Positions 10,621 to 23,470 are shown, counted from the stretch's first letter. The stretch is 64,000 nt of DNA from Lingula anatina (GCF_001039355.2 NW_019775924.1:469808-533807); one strand, 5' to 3'. Numbers and translations: made by a program. Notes: generated by a model not told the origin, from the letters alone.

Positions 10621-13600
10621 TCATGATTTGGAAATATTAGTTCGTTTATCTTGCTTATTAATCGGTGGTAATCTGGTAAAACTGTTCATGACTTCAGGAC
10701 TGCTGTTATATTCCTTCCTTACATTGTACCGCGTCAGGTAGCCATAACTGAGCATCCTCTGCACGTGTTTTTTGTAGTTCTTTGGTTTGATCACAGGTTT
10801 TTTAGTTTTCGAGTTTTTCGACTCCTGAGTATCGTCTGGTGGCGCGACGTCACGAGTTTCTACGGGACTGTCGGGTGCGCGCGCAGAGTTTTGGCGCAAT
10901 CTACTCTCCAGAAAACTCGTCATTACTGGTTTGTAATTAGACCTAGGGCGTTCCTCGTCCTCCTCTTCCTCGTCCGTCAGAGAGTCTGAGGTGGTGTCGG
11001 AGTCCGTGCCAGCATTACCGCTGTCGTTTCCTGGACTTGTAACGAAGCTTGCTCTGATGGCTGAAATATTGGGTAATGGTAACAGATATTTGAACTAAAT
11101 CCAATAAATCTAGACGTACATTTAAATTTAAATTAAGATTTAGACGTACATTTGATCGAAATGTGCAGAACAACGAAGCTCTTTACTCTGTTTCGTTTAA
11201 GTGTTTGAAATAGATCAGAATTGTGCTGATATTCATTTTTTCCAAAATGACTCAAATAAACCAGAGCTTGTATTGAATATGGGAATACCATTTATGATTG
11301 GTAAAACCAACACCCCCAAGCCAAATGTAACTAAAAATGCTTTGCCGCAACTGCTATGTAGATATTTCCAATTATTCAGTTTTGATTCGGATTCAAATTA
11401 ACAATGATTATGACCTTTATTTTTCCTCTTAAATATGTGTTATATTTACCATTCTCTTCTTCATCCGAAACAAAAGTTCTTGGAAAGAAAACAAAGTCCA
11501 CAAGTTCCTCCAATTTGATTGGTTGGCGCGGAGTCTTTGATTTGAGCATGCGCAGTGCTTGCGATGGCTGTAGGAACCAAATCAGGTCACGCTGCTCCTC
11601 TTCAATATCCAACTTTGGGTCACCTTCTGCATCACTGTTCTGTTCAGAACGAAAAAGGGAGATGCAATGCAATTATTCCTCTAGATATATAATGTGAAGA
11701 TCGAAGCCTTATTATGTTAAGTATATTTAAAACGTAATACATTTAATTTATTTAATCTTTTAAAGGGATCTAGAGTACAATTGTATACATGTACTAAAAG
11801 GATCCACTTGTTTATAAATTAAGTTATAGGCCCTACATGTTGGAATCATACAGCGTTGATACGTCATGATGTTATGCATTTCGATATTATAAGTGAAATT
11901 TGTTGTAAAGAAAGCTCGTTCACATGCAAGCTCAGATATTCAAGTTTTTTTTATTACCTTACAAATAAGATACGCCTCCTCAAAAATGCTTGAAGTCTCG
12001 GCCAAAATCTCCTGAAATATTAGAATCGAGTTTTTTCCCTTTAATGATTATAATCAAATTGTTGTTAGTGATTGAGTACTAAAAAAGAAGAGGAATGCAA
12101 ACATGTAGAAAACAGTAATTTATCCACTAAAATGCAAAGCTGTACGTTTCGTGGGGATAGAGCTTAGCAAGCTACAGCAGTTTTTAATAGTCGTTTCGCT
12201 TTCAATAGCGCGCATGGTCACACAATACCACATACACGAAAAATGATAAAAATGGGCAAATAAACCGGTGGTAGACTTACCCTGAGTGTCTCTTTGCCAG
12301 CTCGGAAATGCTGCGAGATGGAGTTGTTGTTTACTTTCATGCCTCCCAATTTATAACGTATGTCCTTCAAGGAGTCTAAGCTGAACTGAAAGTGGCGGTG
12401 TTTCCACACCCCTAGGCTGGTGTTGTACTCGTACTGAATAAAGCGGGCGATTTTGTTAATACTTGTACATGTGGATAATATAACGTAACTTAAACATGGA
12501 CTGAAATGATGAAATCTTTAAATAAATGGCACGGAACTTGTCTGGCGTAAACCCGTATAAATAATACAATTTACATCGACGAAATTCAACGATGTGGAGT
12601 CTATTTAACTGCCACCAGCGAGTTTTGATATAATTTTAGATCAAAAAGACAGCAGTAGCACATGCACACCTTATTGTTCATATAATGAAACTGAATGAAT
12701 CTTTCCACTGCCAACTCACTGTCAGCACTTACCAGAGGGAGTAACTTCCACCCGTGCTTGGCAACTTGATCCACTGCTCCTAGCACAAAGTCCACGGTAT
12801 GATTTGGCAATACGTAGGAAATATATACACTCGTACATCCCGTTCTGTAGAAATTAAACAAACCATGTTAAAGGGATAATGACAACAATCTCTCTCAAAG
12901 TGTCAGAATGCCAAAGCCGACTAAAAACAAGGTTTCTTTCAAAGAGATGTGATAAAAGATCACTTCAGTTTGGATAAAGAAAGCATAACTGACATTCATA
13001 CAATAACGATTTGTCATTTTCTTTTATTATCAAATAAATATCTGTAAAACCTAAAACCACTTACTTCAATATAACAAGTGGTATATAAATATTTCTACAA
13101 TTACTCCAAAAATGAACATTTGAACAAAATATAGCATTAGGAATGACAAATAAAATAAAATGAATAAATATATGAGGACTGTACACTTAGTCGGACTTTG
13201 ATATTTCTGCACTGAAGAAATAAGTATATATAAAGCAAAAACACGGTAGTAGACAGTAAACATATAACATAATAAATGAGATTTTAAAAAAAGCAAAAAC
13301 AAGGTAGTAGACAGTAGACGTATTAACATATCGGCCGTAAGTCCGATGTTGCTTGCTTACCGTATTTTCTCTTCGGTCAATTTTTTATTCAATTTTCTTG
13401 ATAATTCGTCGTCGATTTCTAGCAGGTCCTGAAACCAACGGGAAAAGCGTGAAAAGAACTTTTCGGATTTTATTGAACCTCTTATCACTTGGTTAAATTA
13501 ATTTATATAAACAATATATTCTTCAACAGAAAAAAATAATGACGACACAATTGACAATGACGTCATGATCTACTTACCTCCATATAAGGCCCAGCGTTCC

Positions 13601-16600
13601 CACAGCCGCCATATGCTTGTATGCCGTACAGATCATTAAGCAATATGGCAACAAAGTTATGATGCAGGAAGGTTTTGCTCTCAGGATGAATTACCAAGAA
13701 GGAAAACATCGGTATCGTTTTTTGAGACCTGGGACCCAATTGGAGCAGGTAGGGATTGTGGCGCCATCTATCCATGGCTCGTTGACAAATTTCTTTATTT
13801 TTTGATTCTATCATTTCTGTTCCTATAGCCTTTGAAAAGAAAGATTTACCATTGGAGTAGATCAAGCTGAGTTTATCTTTTATCTTTTATTAGGACAACA
13901 CAAGGTATATGTTTAAGAAGCGCAATTTGATAGGAAAAAGTATGAACGCATTCATATGAAGGGTCAAAATGACATTTATCTTAGTGCTTATTCCCTTATC
14001 CTCTCTCCCTGTGGGGACATACAAACGACATTCAGGTTCGACAAAGTGGAAAGAGAAAAAAAACTACCTCTTTTAATTGGAGCACTAAGCCCGTCCTTAT
14101 GGACTCCATAATGGTGGACATCCCCAGTTCACCTTTGTCGTCATCTACACGGTAGTTCTCAGATCCTCCGCCACAGTTTCCAGGGTCGGAGTTTGTTACA
14201 AATTTTCGTTTAATGATCAATATACCTGTGAAAGAATAAGTCAGCCATGGGATTGGATTCTCCATAACAAACCGAAAGAAGGCTGAATGGAAGTTAGACA
14301 TGATTCTACTTTCAACTTTTAAATCACTCCTATCGTTTTAAGAAATAAAACTGTTATAAAATAGTACAAGGTTTATTCAACATTGTAAGAAGATGTATTC
14401 ATTAAGAAAGCACCTAATATTGAAACTGACACCGTGCTACAGAGTTCTCTAGGCTGTACAACTTACCTGAAGCGCCTGTACCGCCCCCTAGGAGTATGTC
14501 AGAAGAACAGAAGGCAGCGTCGAGGTACCTGGATGCATAGGCAACGTACTATTGTGGTGAGGTTCTGACCACTTTATTTGGTTAATTATTTGTTTTTTTC
14601 TTATGAACGTTTGTGCCTTGGAATTTGAAGCCTTAGTCTGTAGACTTAATTATTCATTAGTCTTTAGCTCATGCTATTGTTTCGCAGAGTTTCTAATTCA
14701 TTCCAATATAAAACGGCTACTGGGTTGTTGCGCTACTATGCAATCGTTAGAAAATTAATATGATTTCTAATTTTTCCATTTATGGATTTTACTCACGTCA
14801 GCATATAAAATATTCCTTACTTACCCACTGTCTATGGCATTCATATCAATCCCTTTGTTGGGTACTAAAAATAAATATATGACAACATTACTTGTGCATG
14901 CATTAAACCAAATCATATCTATGGACCCATATTGCCATGGGCAATTTTACATGTTCTAAAAAGCGGTAATTGATATATTAATTGATATGTTATCAATGAA
15001 AGAGTCGTTCTTCTAATTGTGCAAATAAGCTATGAGCCACTTACTTGCCGCTGTACAGTCCCACACAGACAATGCTCCGTGTTCGTGTAGTATTCGTGAA
15101 ATTTTCGCAACATCTACCGCAACTCCGGTCACGTGACTTACTGCAGTAAACGAGGCTACAGTGTGATATTTTTTCTTTTTATACGTCTGAAATAAAAGAA
15201 ACTTGGCCATTATAAATGATACCATAAAATATGTTTGTACCTTAGCTCACAGGCTAACAAAAACTGAAATATTGCTTCAAAAGTTCTAGATTGCATGCAA
15301 TGGACCTTGACAAATGATATAAAACTAAAGAGATTCGCACAGAGAGGCAGTTCCCTAACTGTGCACTTTGTGTTAATCCCCAATCGGTTTTTGTTGTTGT
15401 CCTTAACTAAACATTTATCAAAGTTCGTTTAATCAAACTAAAGACCAAGAATTGGAAGTGCGTTCGCGTTCAAACCTTAAGCATTTCTATGAGATGATCG
15501 GTATCCAGGCAACCGTCCTCGTTTTGGCGAACTCTCTCTACCTTCATCCCGCTCTCCTGCCATGTTTGTATGTTCATACTGTGCTCAAAAGGACTAAGTA
15601 GCACGACCTATATGAAGGTGAAGTCAAATATAGCATCCATCTTTTTTATCACCATGATAAACAACTGATAGCATAAGATTAGAAATGAAGAAAATAATGG
15701 TGTTTACGATTGCCTGTCATTTCTAATTTTACGGAATATACTTATACTTTATGGAAGATACTTATATAACAACAGAAGATTTCACGTTTTTTTATTTTAT
15801 TTAATTTCATTTATTTGTTTACTTATTTATTTATTTTTGAGAAGCGTTAAAGATCTGCAAACCATGTTGTTGTCAGTTTGAAGTTTGGGTTTGAGCTTCA
15901 GAATGTGGGTCAGCTTGTGCAGGGCTCCAGTGGCGCCTCCACCGACGAAATAAACCACGTCATCTTCCGAACAATTAAAACACTTCTTGGTTGTGTCCCT
16001 TGTAAATTATGCAATATAAAAGCATTCAAAAGCGACAAAGAAAAAAACAGCTAATCATTTTATAATAACGATATAATAATTGCGCAAGCATTGCTTTACA
16101 TATTATCGTAATCAGGTGTAATAGAACATATTATCTCTCTGAGAATATAACATTGGATACACTTATGCAGATAAAAGTAACAAACGTTAACAAGACGCCT
16201 TCTAGTTGACGCAAGTGAGACCAGTTCAAATAACATACAGCCCAGTGGTGTTTTTGAATAAATAAAACCTTAGAAAGTGGACAAATAAAATTTGAAAGTT
16301 TTGTCTCTCTTCATCCTTAAAAGAGTTAAAGAGTTGCCTTTTTTATTGATTTCGACCTACCTTGCGCTCTCTCTAAATGCCGCCAACTGAAGTGACGTTA
16401 TGCACGTTGTAGCTTGCGCATGCCCATAAGTCGGATACACGTGACATCTCATATAATCCTCTATAAACTGCAGGGGTCTGACATAAGATATAAAAACATT
16501 TGCAGATGGTCATAAACGGTCAGTCAAACATCCTATAATTAAATTATAAACCCATTCCTTCTAATAAAGGGAAGTGGCGAATGAAAGCTTGGGGTACGAG

Positions 16601-17973
16601 ATAAAAAGCCTCGTGGATAAACGTGAAAAAAATCAGTTTACAAACGTTAAAATGCAGCTTTAGACACCAAAAACGTTCTTGACATTTAAAAAGTAAAGGT
16701 CAATAGAAAGGGAACAAAGATGACTGGAACGCGACTCTCATACACTTACCTTCCAGATGAGGTAAATTCACAGGAAATCACTGAAAGAAAAAACACACAT
16801 ATTGAAAAGATGTGAAAACTTTTTCCGTGTATTCCATGACAACGCCTGATCCTTAACACTCCATCGAACACGTGCGGAGATGGGTTTAAATCTATAAAAT
16901 CTCCACTACATGTACTTTAAAAATAAAAGGTGTTCGGCTGACATAACAATAACGGCGGATCAACATCAGGCTAATTTGATTCTTTTGCAGAGCAAAGCAG
17001 CATAAGGGCATCTACACTCGACCAAAAAAGTTCGGAAACATGAACCTGTTTTTCAATAATTAAAAAAAAACTATGTAATGTAGTGGAAAATCTTTTGCGT
17101 ATTTAAAAAAGTAACGAATGCTGTGTGTATTATCTATCAATATTTGGTTTAAATATTTACCGTAGCTCACATCGTTATCTTATAATTATTTGAAATAACG
17201 ATGTTTCAGAGCTTTTTTTTTTTTTTNNNNNNNNNNNNNNNNNNNNNNNNNNNNNNNNNNNNNNNNNNNNNNNNNNNNNNNNNNNNNNNNNNNNNNNNNN
17301 NNNNNNNNNNNNNNNNNNNNNNNNNNNNNNNNNNNNNNNNNNNNNNNNNNNNNNNNNNNNNNNNNNNNNNNNNNNNNNNNNNNNNNNNNNNNNNNNNNNN
17401 NNNNNNNNNNNNNNNNNNNNNNNNNNNNNNNNNNNNNNNNNNNNNNNNNNNNNNNNNNNNNNNNNNNNNNNNNNNNNNNNNNNNNNNNNNNNNNNNNNNN
17501 NNNNNNNNNNNNNNNNNNNNNNNNNNNNNNNNNNNNNNNNNNNNNNNNNNNNNNNNNNNNNNNNNNNNNNNNNNNNNNNNNNNNNNNNNNNNNNNNNNNN
17601 NNNNNNNNNNNNNNNNNNNNNNNNNNNNNNNNNNNNNNNNNNNNNNNNNNNNNNNNNNNNNNNNNNNNNNNNNNNNNNNNNNNNNNNNNNNNNNNNNNNN
17701 NNNNNNNNNNNNNNNNNNNNNNNNNNNNNNNNNNNNNNNNNNNNNNNNGTGTATAGCGACAAAATGGAATCAGTGTAAAAATACACATTTTAATACTTGA
17801 TTATATTTTCTAGATTTCTTCCAAAACAAGTTTTTGACAGACTAAAAATTGGAAACAACCTTAGCGGGTGACGTACCTGGCCTTGGGCCAAAGGGTCCTC
17901 CGAACACGGCGTCCTGTCCTATCACATGTTCTCGTACGTATTCCACCAGTCTCTCGAATTTCTTCACGGAATG
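10621..17973 (-). CDS. Class-V aminotransferase / cysteine-desulfurase-fold protein, probable pseudoenzyme (5' end missing)
   Basis: Sixteen minus-strand exons: 17973-17877, 16780-16750, 16477-16361, 15998-15863, 15607-15476, 15186-15045, 14864-14825, 14528-14467, 14225-14068, 13829-13578, 13428-13361, 12844-12733, 12433-12281, 12011-11958, 11639-11450 and 11060-10621. All have GT-AG borders and join to exactly 727 codons plus TGA. Fold-type-I landmarks in order: YVREHVIGQDAVFGGPFGP, CEFTSSGRPLQFIEDY, GGGATGALHKL (cofactor phosphate loop), FEHSMN, SHVTGV, VWDCTAA (the Asp for the pyridine nitrogen is kept), GGGSENY, MESIRTGL and HHNFVAILLNDLYGIQAYGG. The active-site lysine position in exon 14528-14467 reads CSSDILLGG instead of the usual SPHK-x-x-GG. 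The cysteine before AGPY is Asn (GGCGNAGPY). Residues after about 470 form an extension with no recognised domain, including DEEEEDEE and Lys-rich tracts. The sequence implies a non-catalytic or repurposed protein. The first exon starts in phase 0, so N-terminal coding lies upstream. Confidence 0.85.
14467..14528 (-). other. Exon encoding the degenerate PLP-lysine site
   Basis: 62-bp exon of the class-V aminotransferase-like gene, phase-consistent with both neighbours. Translation runs YLDAAFCSSDILLGGG; relatives of this family read D-A-x-F-x-S-P-H-K-x-x-G-G here. Aligning on the flanking DAAF and GG leaves Ile (about residue 243 of the visible protein) at the lysine position and Asp at the histidine position. 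No lysine occurs anywhere in the exon. Confidence 0.8.
17227..17748. other. Assembly gap (522 N)
   Basis: Run of 522 unknown bases following a poly-T stretch, inside the intron between exons 17973-17877 and 16780-16750. Exon phases across the gap match, so no coding exon is required here. Open frames reported through it are meaningless. Confidence 0.99.
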
Positions 17974-19210
17974 CTGGAATTCCAAATAAGAGGGAAAACA
18001 CTTACACGCTTCAAAGAAAACAAAAAAGAGTCGTTTTTAACCCCAAAAAAAGCAGTTTGGTACCATAAGATGCTATGAAGGTATAGGATCTATGGACTGA
18101 CAGTTACACAGTCGTTTACTACAATAATTATTGCTTTTATAGCATTTTTATTACACGTCATACTAAGAAAGTTCATATCAATTTTTACAGATTGCACTCA
18201 GTGAGAGTCCCGGCAGAGTTAGGTCGTTCCACGTAGACCAGTGGTGTCTATGGGAATGGGGTTAAGTTTTACAGGCGGGCTAACATGTTACGCGGTACAA
18301 TGAGCATCTGGTCACTTATTATTTCATAGGGGTTATCATAATAAGCTACATTTACTACAGTATTTGTGCAATATGTAAAGTTAAAATTATACACTGGACA
18401 TGGGACACTGTTGGACCTAGGGGTAAATTGGTTCAAGGATGAAATAAAAAAGAACAAAATGGATGAACATGTGGAGTTTTCACTGACATTTTTTGATTTT
18501 AGTACTCATTCTAAATATCTTTGAAATAAATGGATTCGTTACGTAAACGCCATAGACGATTGTAACTAGTACTTTAGGGTTGATTAAGCCAACATAGAGG
18601 TAAGCGCAGCGCCACTTGAATTAACACGCCTGCTCCTTGAAACGTACACATGTATAGCATTATAATATATTACATCAATGTTATTAAGACGGTCTGCAAG
18701 GTCGAGTCGACCTGAGGCACGCTACTGTACGTGACCAAATATACATTACTCTGAATCTCAGAAACAAGCCAAATTCAGAAGATTGTTACATATATGAAAA
18801 GTTACACAATACCATCCATTGAATAAGTTTATGGTATAAAGAGGCCAGCTTCAAACACATCATTACAAACAAGAACTCAATCCGCTTCAGTTTTCTAGAT
18901 AGCTTTATCGAATCACAGTGAATAGTGGTCCATAAGTGTGTTTCAGAGTGCCCGATTAAGTCCCAATGGTTAAAAGAAAACCCTCACAGGTAAAACGTAG
19001 TATGCGTAAAAATTGAAAAGTTAAATCCATGACAACGACGTCATGTTCTTTATCAGAAGATTTGGCTTTGGTTTGCTTGTCTATAAGGTGCCATTTAAGT
19101 GATAAGTGACTGGTAAACAACACCACGTACACATCATATGATGGATAAGAGGGTAATTTACGCTAGGTATTTACGGTAAATATCGTGATCTCTGCGGATT
19201 AGAAAATATA
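17974..19210. other. Stretch upstream of last confident class-V exon; no assigned feature
   Basis: AT-rich sequence with no exon I can defend. An exon of length 3n+1 would be needed here if the exon at 19561-19324 belongs to the same gene; I searched the minus strand for GT-AG bounded candidates and found none convincing. Confidence 0.4.
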
Positions 19211-19330
19211 CAAAAAAAAGAAAGAAAACAAACACATCTGTTTAAGATGACTCACTTACTGATTTCTTTNAAAAAAAAAAAAAGAAAGAAAACAAACACA
19301 TCTGTTTAAGATGACTCACTTACTGATTTC
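19211..19330. other. Unmerged contig overlap at single N (19270)
   Basis: About 58 bases ending CTTACTGATTTCTTT before the N at 19270 are repeated right after it, starting from the poly-A. Two contigs share an end and were abutted with one N instead of being merged. The 3' end of the exon at 19561-19324 with its donor is therefore present twice within 70 bp. Confidence 0.85.
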
Positions 19331-19561
19331 TTTCTCGGATCGAACACACTCTCTCTTCGAGCAGACGATTGGGGGAGATTTTTCTCACCATCGTCTGCTT
19401 CCTTGGGTCGTGGGCTTTTTTTCGGTTCAACGGTTTCCATTGATATAGACCACTTTCGGCTTGTATGTAATTTGTTCCCTTAATGTCATATTTCTCAAAT
19501 CCTTTTTTGTTCTTAAACTGTTCTTCTTCGCATATCTGATACAGGAGAACCAAATTCAAAC
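19324..19561 (-). CDS. Putative upstream exon (copy A), possibly N-terminus of class-V gene
   Basis: Acceptor TTTGATTTCAG at the right and donor CA|GTAAGTG at the left bound a 238-bp open exon. It encodes about 79 residues including ICEEEQFKNKKGFEKYD and KISPNRLLEERV, basic and without a recognised domain. It is on the same strand and upstream of the class-V aminotransferase-like gene, but it ends in phase 2 while the next confident exon starts in phase 0, so they cannot join directly. Copy B (26926-26689) has the same exon with two amino-acid differences. Alternatives are an alternative transcript, a different gene, or a chance open segment. Confidence 0.4.
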
Positions 19562-19886
19562 CTGAAATCAAATAAACAAACAAAGGGTTGGCAACTACCA
19601 TAAATTTGTATACGTTAATTTTGGTTAATATTTCGAACACTAAAATCTAAGCGGTCAATAAAACACTTGCGAAACGTTGCATCAATAAGAGCTTAAACAC
19701 AATTATTTGTGAAACGCTCAGTATATTACGTCACTTCACAACTAATTAAAATGATTGAATATTTATCACTCGCTTAAGTACGAAACCAATCCTACCTGCG
19801 GTCATACATATATCTCCAACGTGTCTAAATTGTATTATTCCAGTTCTCTGACTGCAAATAACAGTGCCTGACACCTCAGTTTTTCT

Positions 19887-22140
19887 GATCCCGCAAACCA
19901 ATTGTACAAGTACTTTTACCCTTCAGAAACTGAGATTTCACATGCCAGCAGCGGCTTTAAAACTCATTTCATTGTCATGATTTAGTTATTTCCCTCTCGC
20001 TGACTGCGTAAGACATGAATGGAGGTACGTCAGCACGCGCGTGTTTATGTTTACGTAACGTGTTTTGTGACAGAGACGTCACCGGTAGAGACCTTGCAGG
20101 CTAAACTTGTTTACTCTCTCGAGGATAGAAAGAAAGACAAATGCTGAAATGAATTATATTTCAGATTCTTCTTTGAGTCACCTTGAGCTACCTTTCTGAA
20201 TTAAAATATGCATATGTGTACATTAATTTCAGTGTGATGTTTGTTACTATTTCTTTGCCTGTCTGATTTCATTGTCCAAAAGGTTACTGTTACAATAATG
20301 TCATAAATGTAAGCTCTCTCGACCTCCACAGCACGGTTCAGCATCACTAGAAAACAAGCACTCGGATTTCAAAAGTTAAAGGGATAACAACTCTTCGTGT
20401 GAGACCCATATTTCGCATAAATACTTTGTAAGCAACTCATAGAAATATGATTAATTCTGTTTTACAACCGAAACGGGCGGTTACCGCAATTACTGTGGAA
20501 TTTGTACTTGTCATCGGACCACGTAACCTCCATAGATGTCTACCCTCGGTTAAAAACCTTTTAAAAGATCTCTTAATAATCTCTAATGAGGTTATTACAA
20601 AAAAAAACTTTTTAGGAAAAAATAAAACATGGAACTGAACGGATTCATTAACCTTAGTCGTCTAACCCAGGAAAATCCATTTTTTGGACAAAATCGAACA
20701 GTTGTTTTCTCTTTTTAAAAATACTTATTTATCGAGAAGGTGTGAAATCTCAAATCCGAGAACTTTGGACATACCGCTGCACACGCACAAATTTATGAGT
20801 TGAAAGTCAAAAATCTCATCTTATAGATTTGAACATTTCAGTGAACACACACAACCGTTGAGTCGAAAGTCAACAACTTGATACACGATACGTAAACAAC
20901 TGCGCCATTTCAGCATGACGAACTCTGTGCCAGCGCGTGAGCACGTGAATAGAAAACACCAACGTTCTTGACCAGTACTCTTGACCCATCTGACTAAGGT
21001 CAAAGAGGCCGCAGACCACTTATACTGGACACAAACAAATATCTTAAGGAACATGTGTAAGGGCGTTGTGTGTTGTTTATGGACTTATTCAGTCTTTTGC
21101 ACATTTTATAGAAAGTGGGCACTATAAGATATACATTGATGGTCAATGCCAAGATTGCAGTGTTTTTTTTTTTACAAGGTGTTTACTTGCAGGGCCCCAT
21201 ATTTTACACTGCATATGTGTTTTAACTAATTTTCCATAAGTTTAATTTGCGTACTCTATCTAATCCATATGGTTCTTTGTCTTTTGATTTTCCTGTTTAT
21301 TAGTGTAATTCGCGTTGCATTGTAAAAATGTCTACATCAAAATGTCTCATTTGATTTTCATAAACGATATTTTAGACCCCCCCCCCCTTTACTTTTCCCT
21401 CTTTCAATCTCTAGAAAGTAAAGACTGGTCATGTAAGGAATAAAGTTATATCACTTTTCAGACGCTCAAAATCCTGTCTTTCCGTTCTCACTTGCAACAT
21501 GTTGTTCTACTTTAATTTAAAAAAAATCTATGTTCTTGACATCCAACATGATTAGTCGATCACAGTTTAGAATAATTATGAATGTATCGGGAGCTTAGAG
21601 AAAAAATAACAACTCAGATAACCTTACACTGCAGATGCTCTCCACTGAAAAAAAAAATTGGAAACCAGTGAAATCGGATGATACATGTTGGCACTTGGGT
21701 TTAAACGTCCAAAAAACGTAAAAAAAATTGATCTTTACAGAAACGATTAACATTTTCGTCAGTTTTTTAACAATCCTGAATTAATCACGTTCATGAAGTA
21801 TTTCTAACTGATATTAAATTTCGTGTTATTAATTTATTATAAAAGATATGTTAACGTGACACAAAAAATAGTTATAAAATATATTTCATATCTACTGTAC
21901 ATTTGTTTTCTTGACTATGGCTATGAGTGTACATGTCAAGCCTTTAAAGTCTCTACAAATGGCGTCTCTATCAGTACAGAATTTATGGAAACACAAGCAC
22001 GTGCGTGTCCTAGTGTCCTTACGCAGTCAGTGAGAGGGAAATAACAACATCATAACAGTGGAAAGACGCTGCTGGCATGTGAAATCTCAGTTTCTAAAGG
22101 ACATATGAGTACTTGTAGGCTTACCATTGGTTTGCGGGTT
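19887..22140. mobile_element. Foldback element with long terminal inverted repeats (copy A)
   Basis: The left arm (about 19887-20170) and the right arm (about 21870-22140) are imperfect inverted repeats. For example, CCCGCAAACCAATTGTACAAG at 19890 is answered by the complement of GGTTTGCGGG at about 22129. CAGAAACTGAGATTTCACAT near 19924 is matched in complement by the sequence at 22074-22094, and TTCCCTCTCGCTGACTGCGT near 19990 by the sequence at 22022-22040. The roughly 1.7 kb between the arms has no coding frame, so the element is non-autonomous. Exact ends and target duplication were not resolved. Confidence 0.65.
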
Positions 22141-22396
22141 TGCAGGTTAACCACGAGCGCTAAACTTTATTTTTTTAATTTTTATACATCTTGGTTCAAA
22201 GTTTGAATTGACTAAAAGATTTTAAACCATTAGATTACAACAGAAGCTGTATTCAGTTGCACGTCACATTCCTGTCGATATTTCCTTAGAAACTTTCTTC
22301 TTTTTTGATCTGTACATATCTGAAATCGTAAACTTTTAAATAAAAGGTTAATTACCACTGCACTTTACTTCGCCAAACTTACTTCATAAATACTAA

Positions 22397-22400
<4 letters not shown>

Positions 22401-22442
<42 letters not shown>
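22401..22442. repeat. (TC)n microsatellite
   Basis: 42 bases of pure TC in copy A; in copy B the homologous place holds only a short CTCTTTCTCTCTC run. Confidence 0.97.
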
Positions 22443-22445
<3 letters not shown>

Positions 22446-22541
22446 CTGAATATTTTCGTTTTAAAGTCATAAATACTAAGTATCCCCGTGCCTTATTGTT
22501 GGAAGATCGCTCGCTCAGCTTCTTTCTTTTTTCTTTCTCCC

Positions 22542-22563
22542 TTCTCTCTCTCTCTCTCTCTCT
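22542..22563. repeat. (CT)n microsatellite
   Basis: Short CT array about 100 bp after the longer one, within a pyrimidine-rich stretch. Confidence 0.9.
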
Positions 22564-23470
22564 AATTGCCCCCTTCCTATCTCCCATTTCTACTTAAGTG
22601 TCTTCATCTGTCTTTTCAATCTCTCGGATGTCAATGGCAAAAGCAAAGAAAGCATAAAACAATTACGATAGTTGAGAAGACGACATTGCGATTGGTGGTC
22701 CATGAATACCTCGCAATTGCGACAGCTCCCTTGTATATCCCGTAATATTTGATGGCATATAATGAGGAGCGGTCGATTAAATAACAAGGCACAATCTGAA
22801 TATACTTAGTGGCTCACACGCTCAGTTTCATTATGATTATATGTTCGAGTGGATGTTGTTGTGAGATGTTTGAACAGACAGGCTAATACGTAACTAAATG
22901 GCAAACTGTATTTCAATGTGTGAGCTTAGCGTAGAGGACTCCGCTGAGTGTTAATAGATTTCATGAAAAAATATATGCAATCAGTTAACAGAAGTTCATC
23001 ATAACGCATCAGCAGGTACACCGCTTGAACACGACATTTTGGCAAGTGAACTTTTTCTTTGCTTTCACTAGCTCTGCAAATACATAAAAAGACAAAAAAA
23101 AAAAAAAGATACGTCTGTTATTATACCACGTCGTCCTTGGATGATATCGTCTCGTTGAATTATAACTTGTCCCATAGATGATGATTTTGATTAAAAGCAA
23201 TAATTATGACATCTATAGTGCATAGACAATTATAATTAATACAGACTTCGCATTAAATAGTGACGGAGAAAGTGGCAAGAATAAGAACAGAAAAATCAAA
23301 TGATAGGACGGAGATTTACGAAAATAAGATAAGTATCATCAAGGAGAGAAAAGTGCGGACTATGAATCCTCCTTCTCGGCGCCGTAGCTTTCGACATTTT
23401 TATGCATTCTATTGTGCAAAAATATTTGCTAAAGATACCAATATTAAATGAATAAAAATAACCGAAGGAA

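Noticed and set aside
17175-17800. Open frames of about 200 codons on both strands
   Set aside because: They run through the 522-base N gap and are artefacts of unknown bases.
20821-21054. 77-codon minus-strand open frame present in both copies (also 28162-28395)
   Set aside because: It lies within the core of the foldback element, and the copies differ mostly at amino-acid-changing positions with no splice signals.
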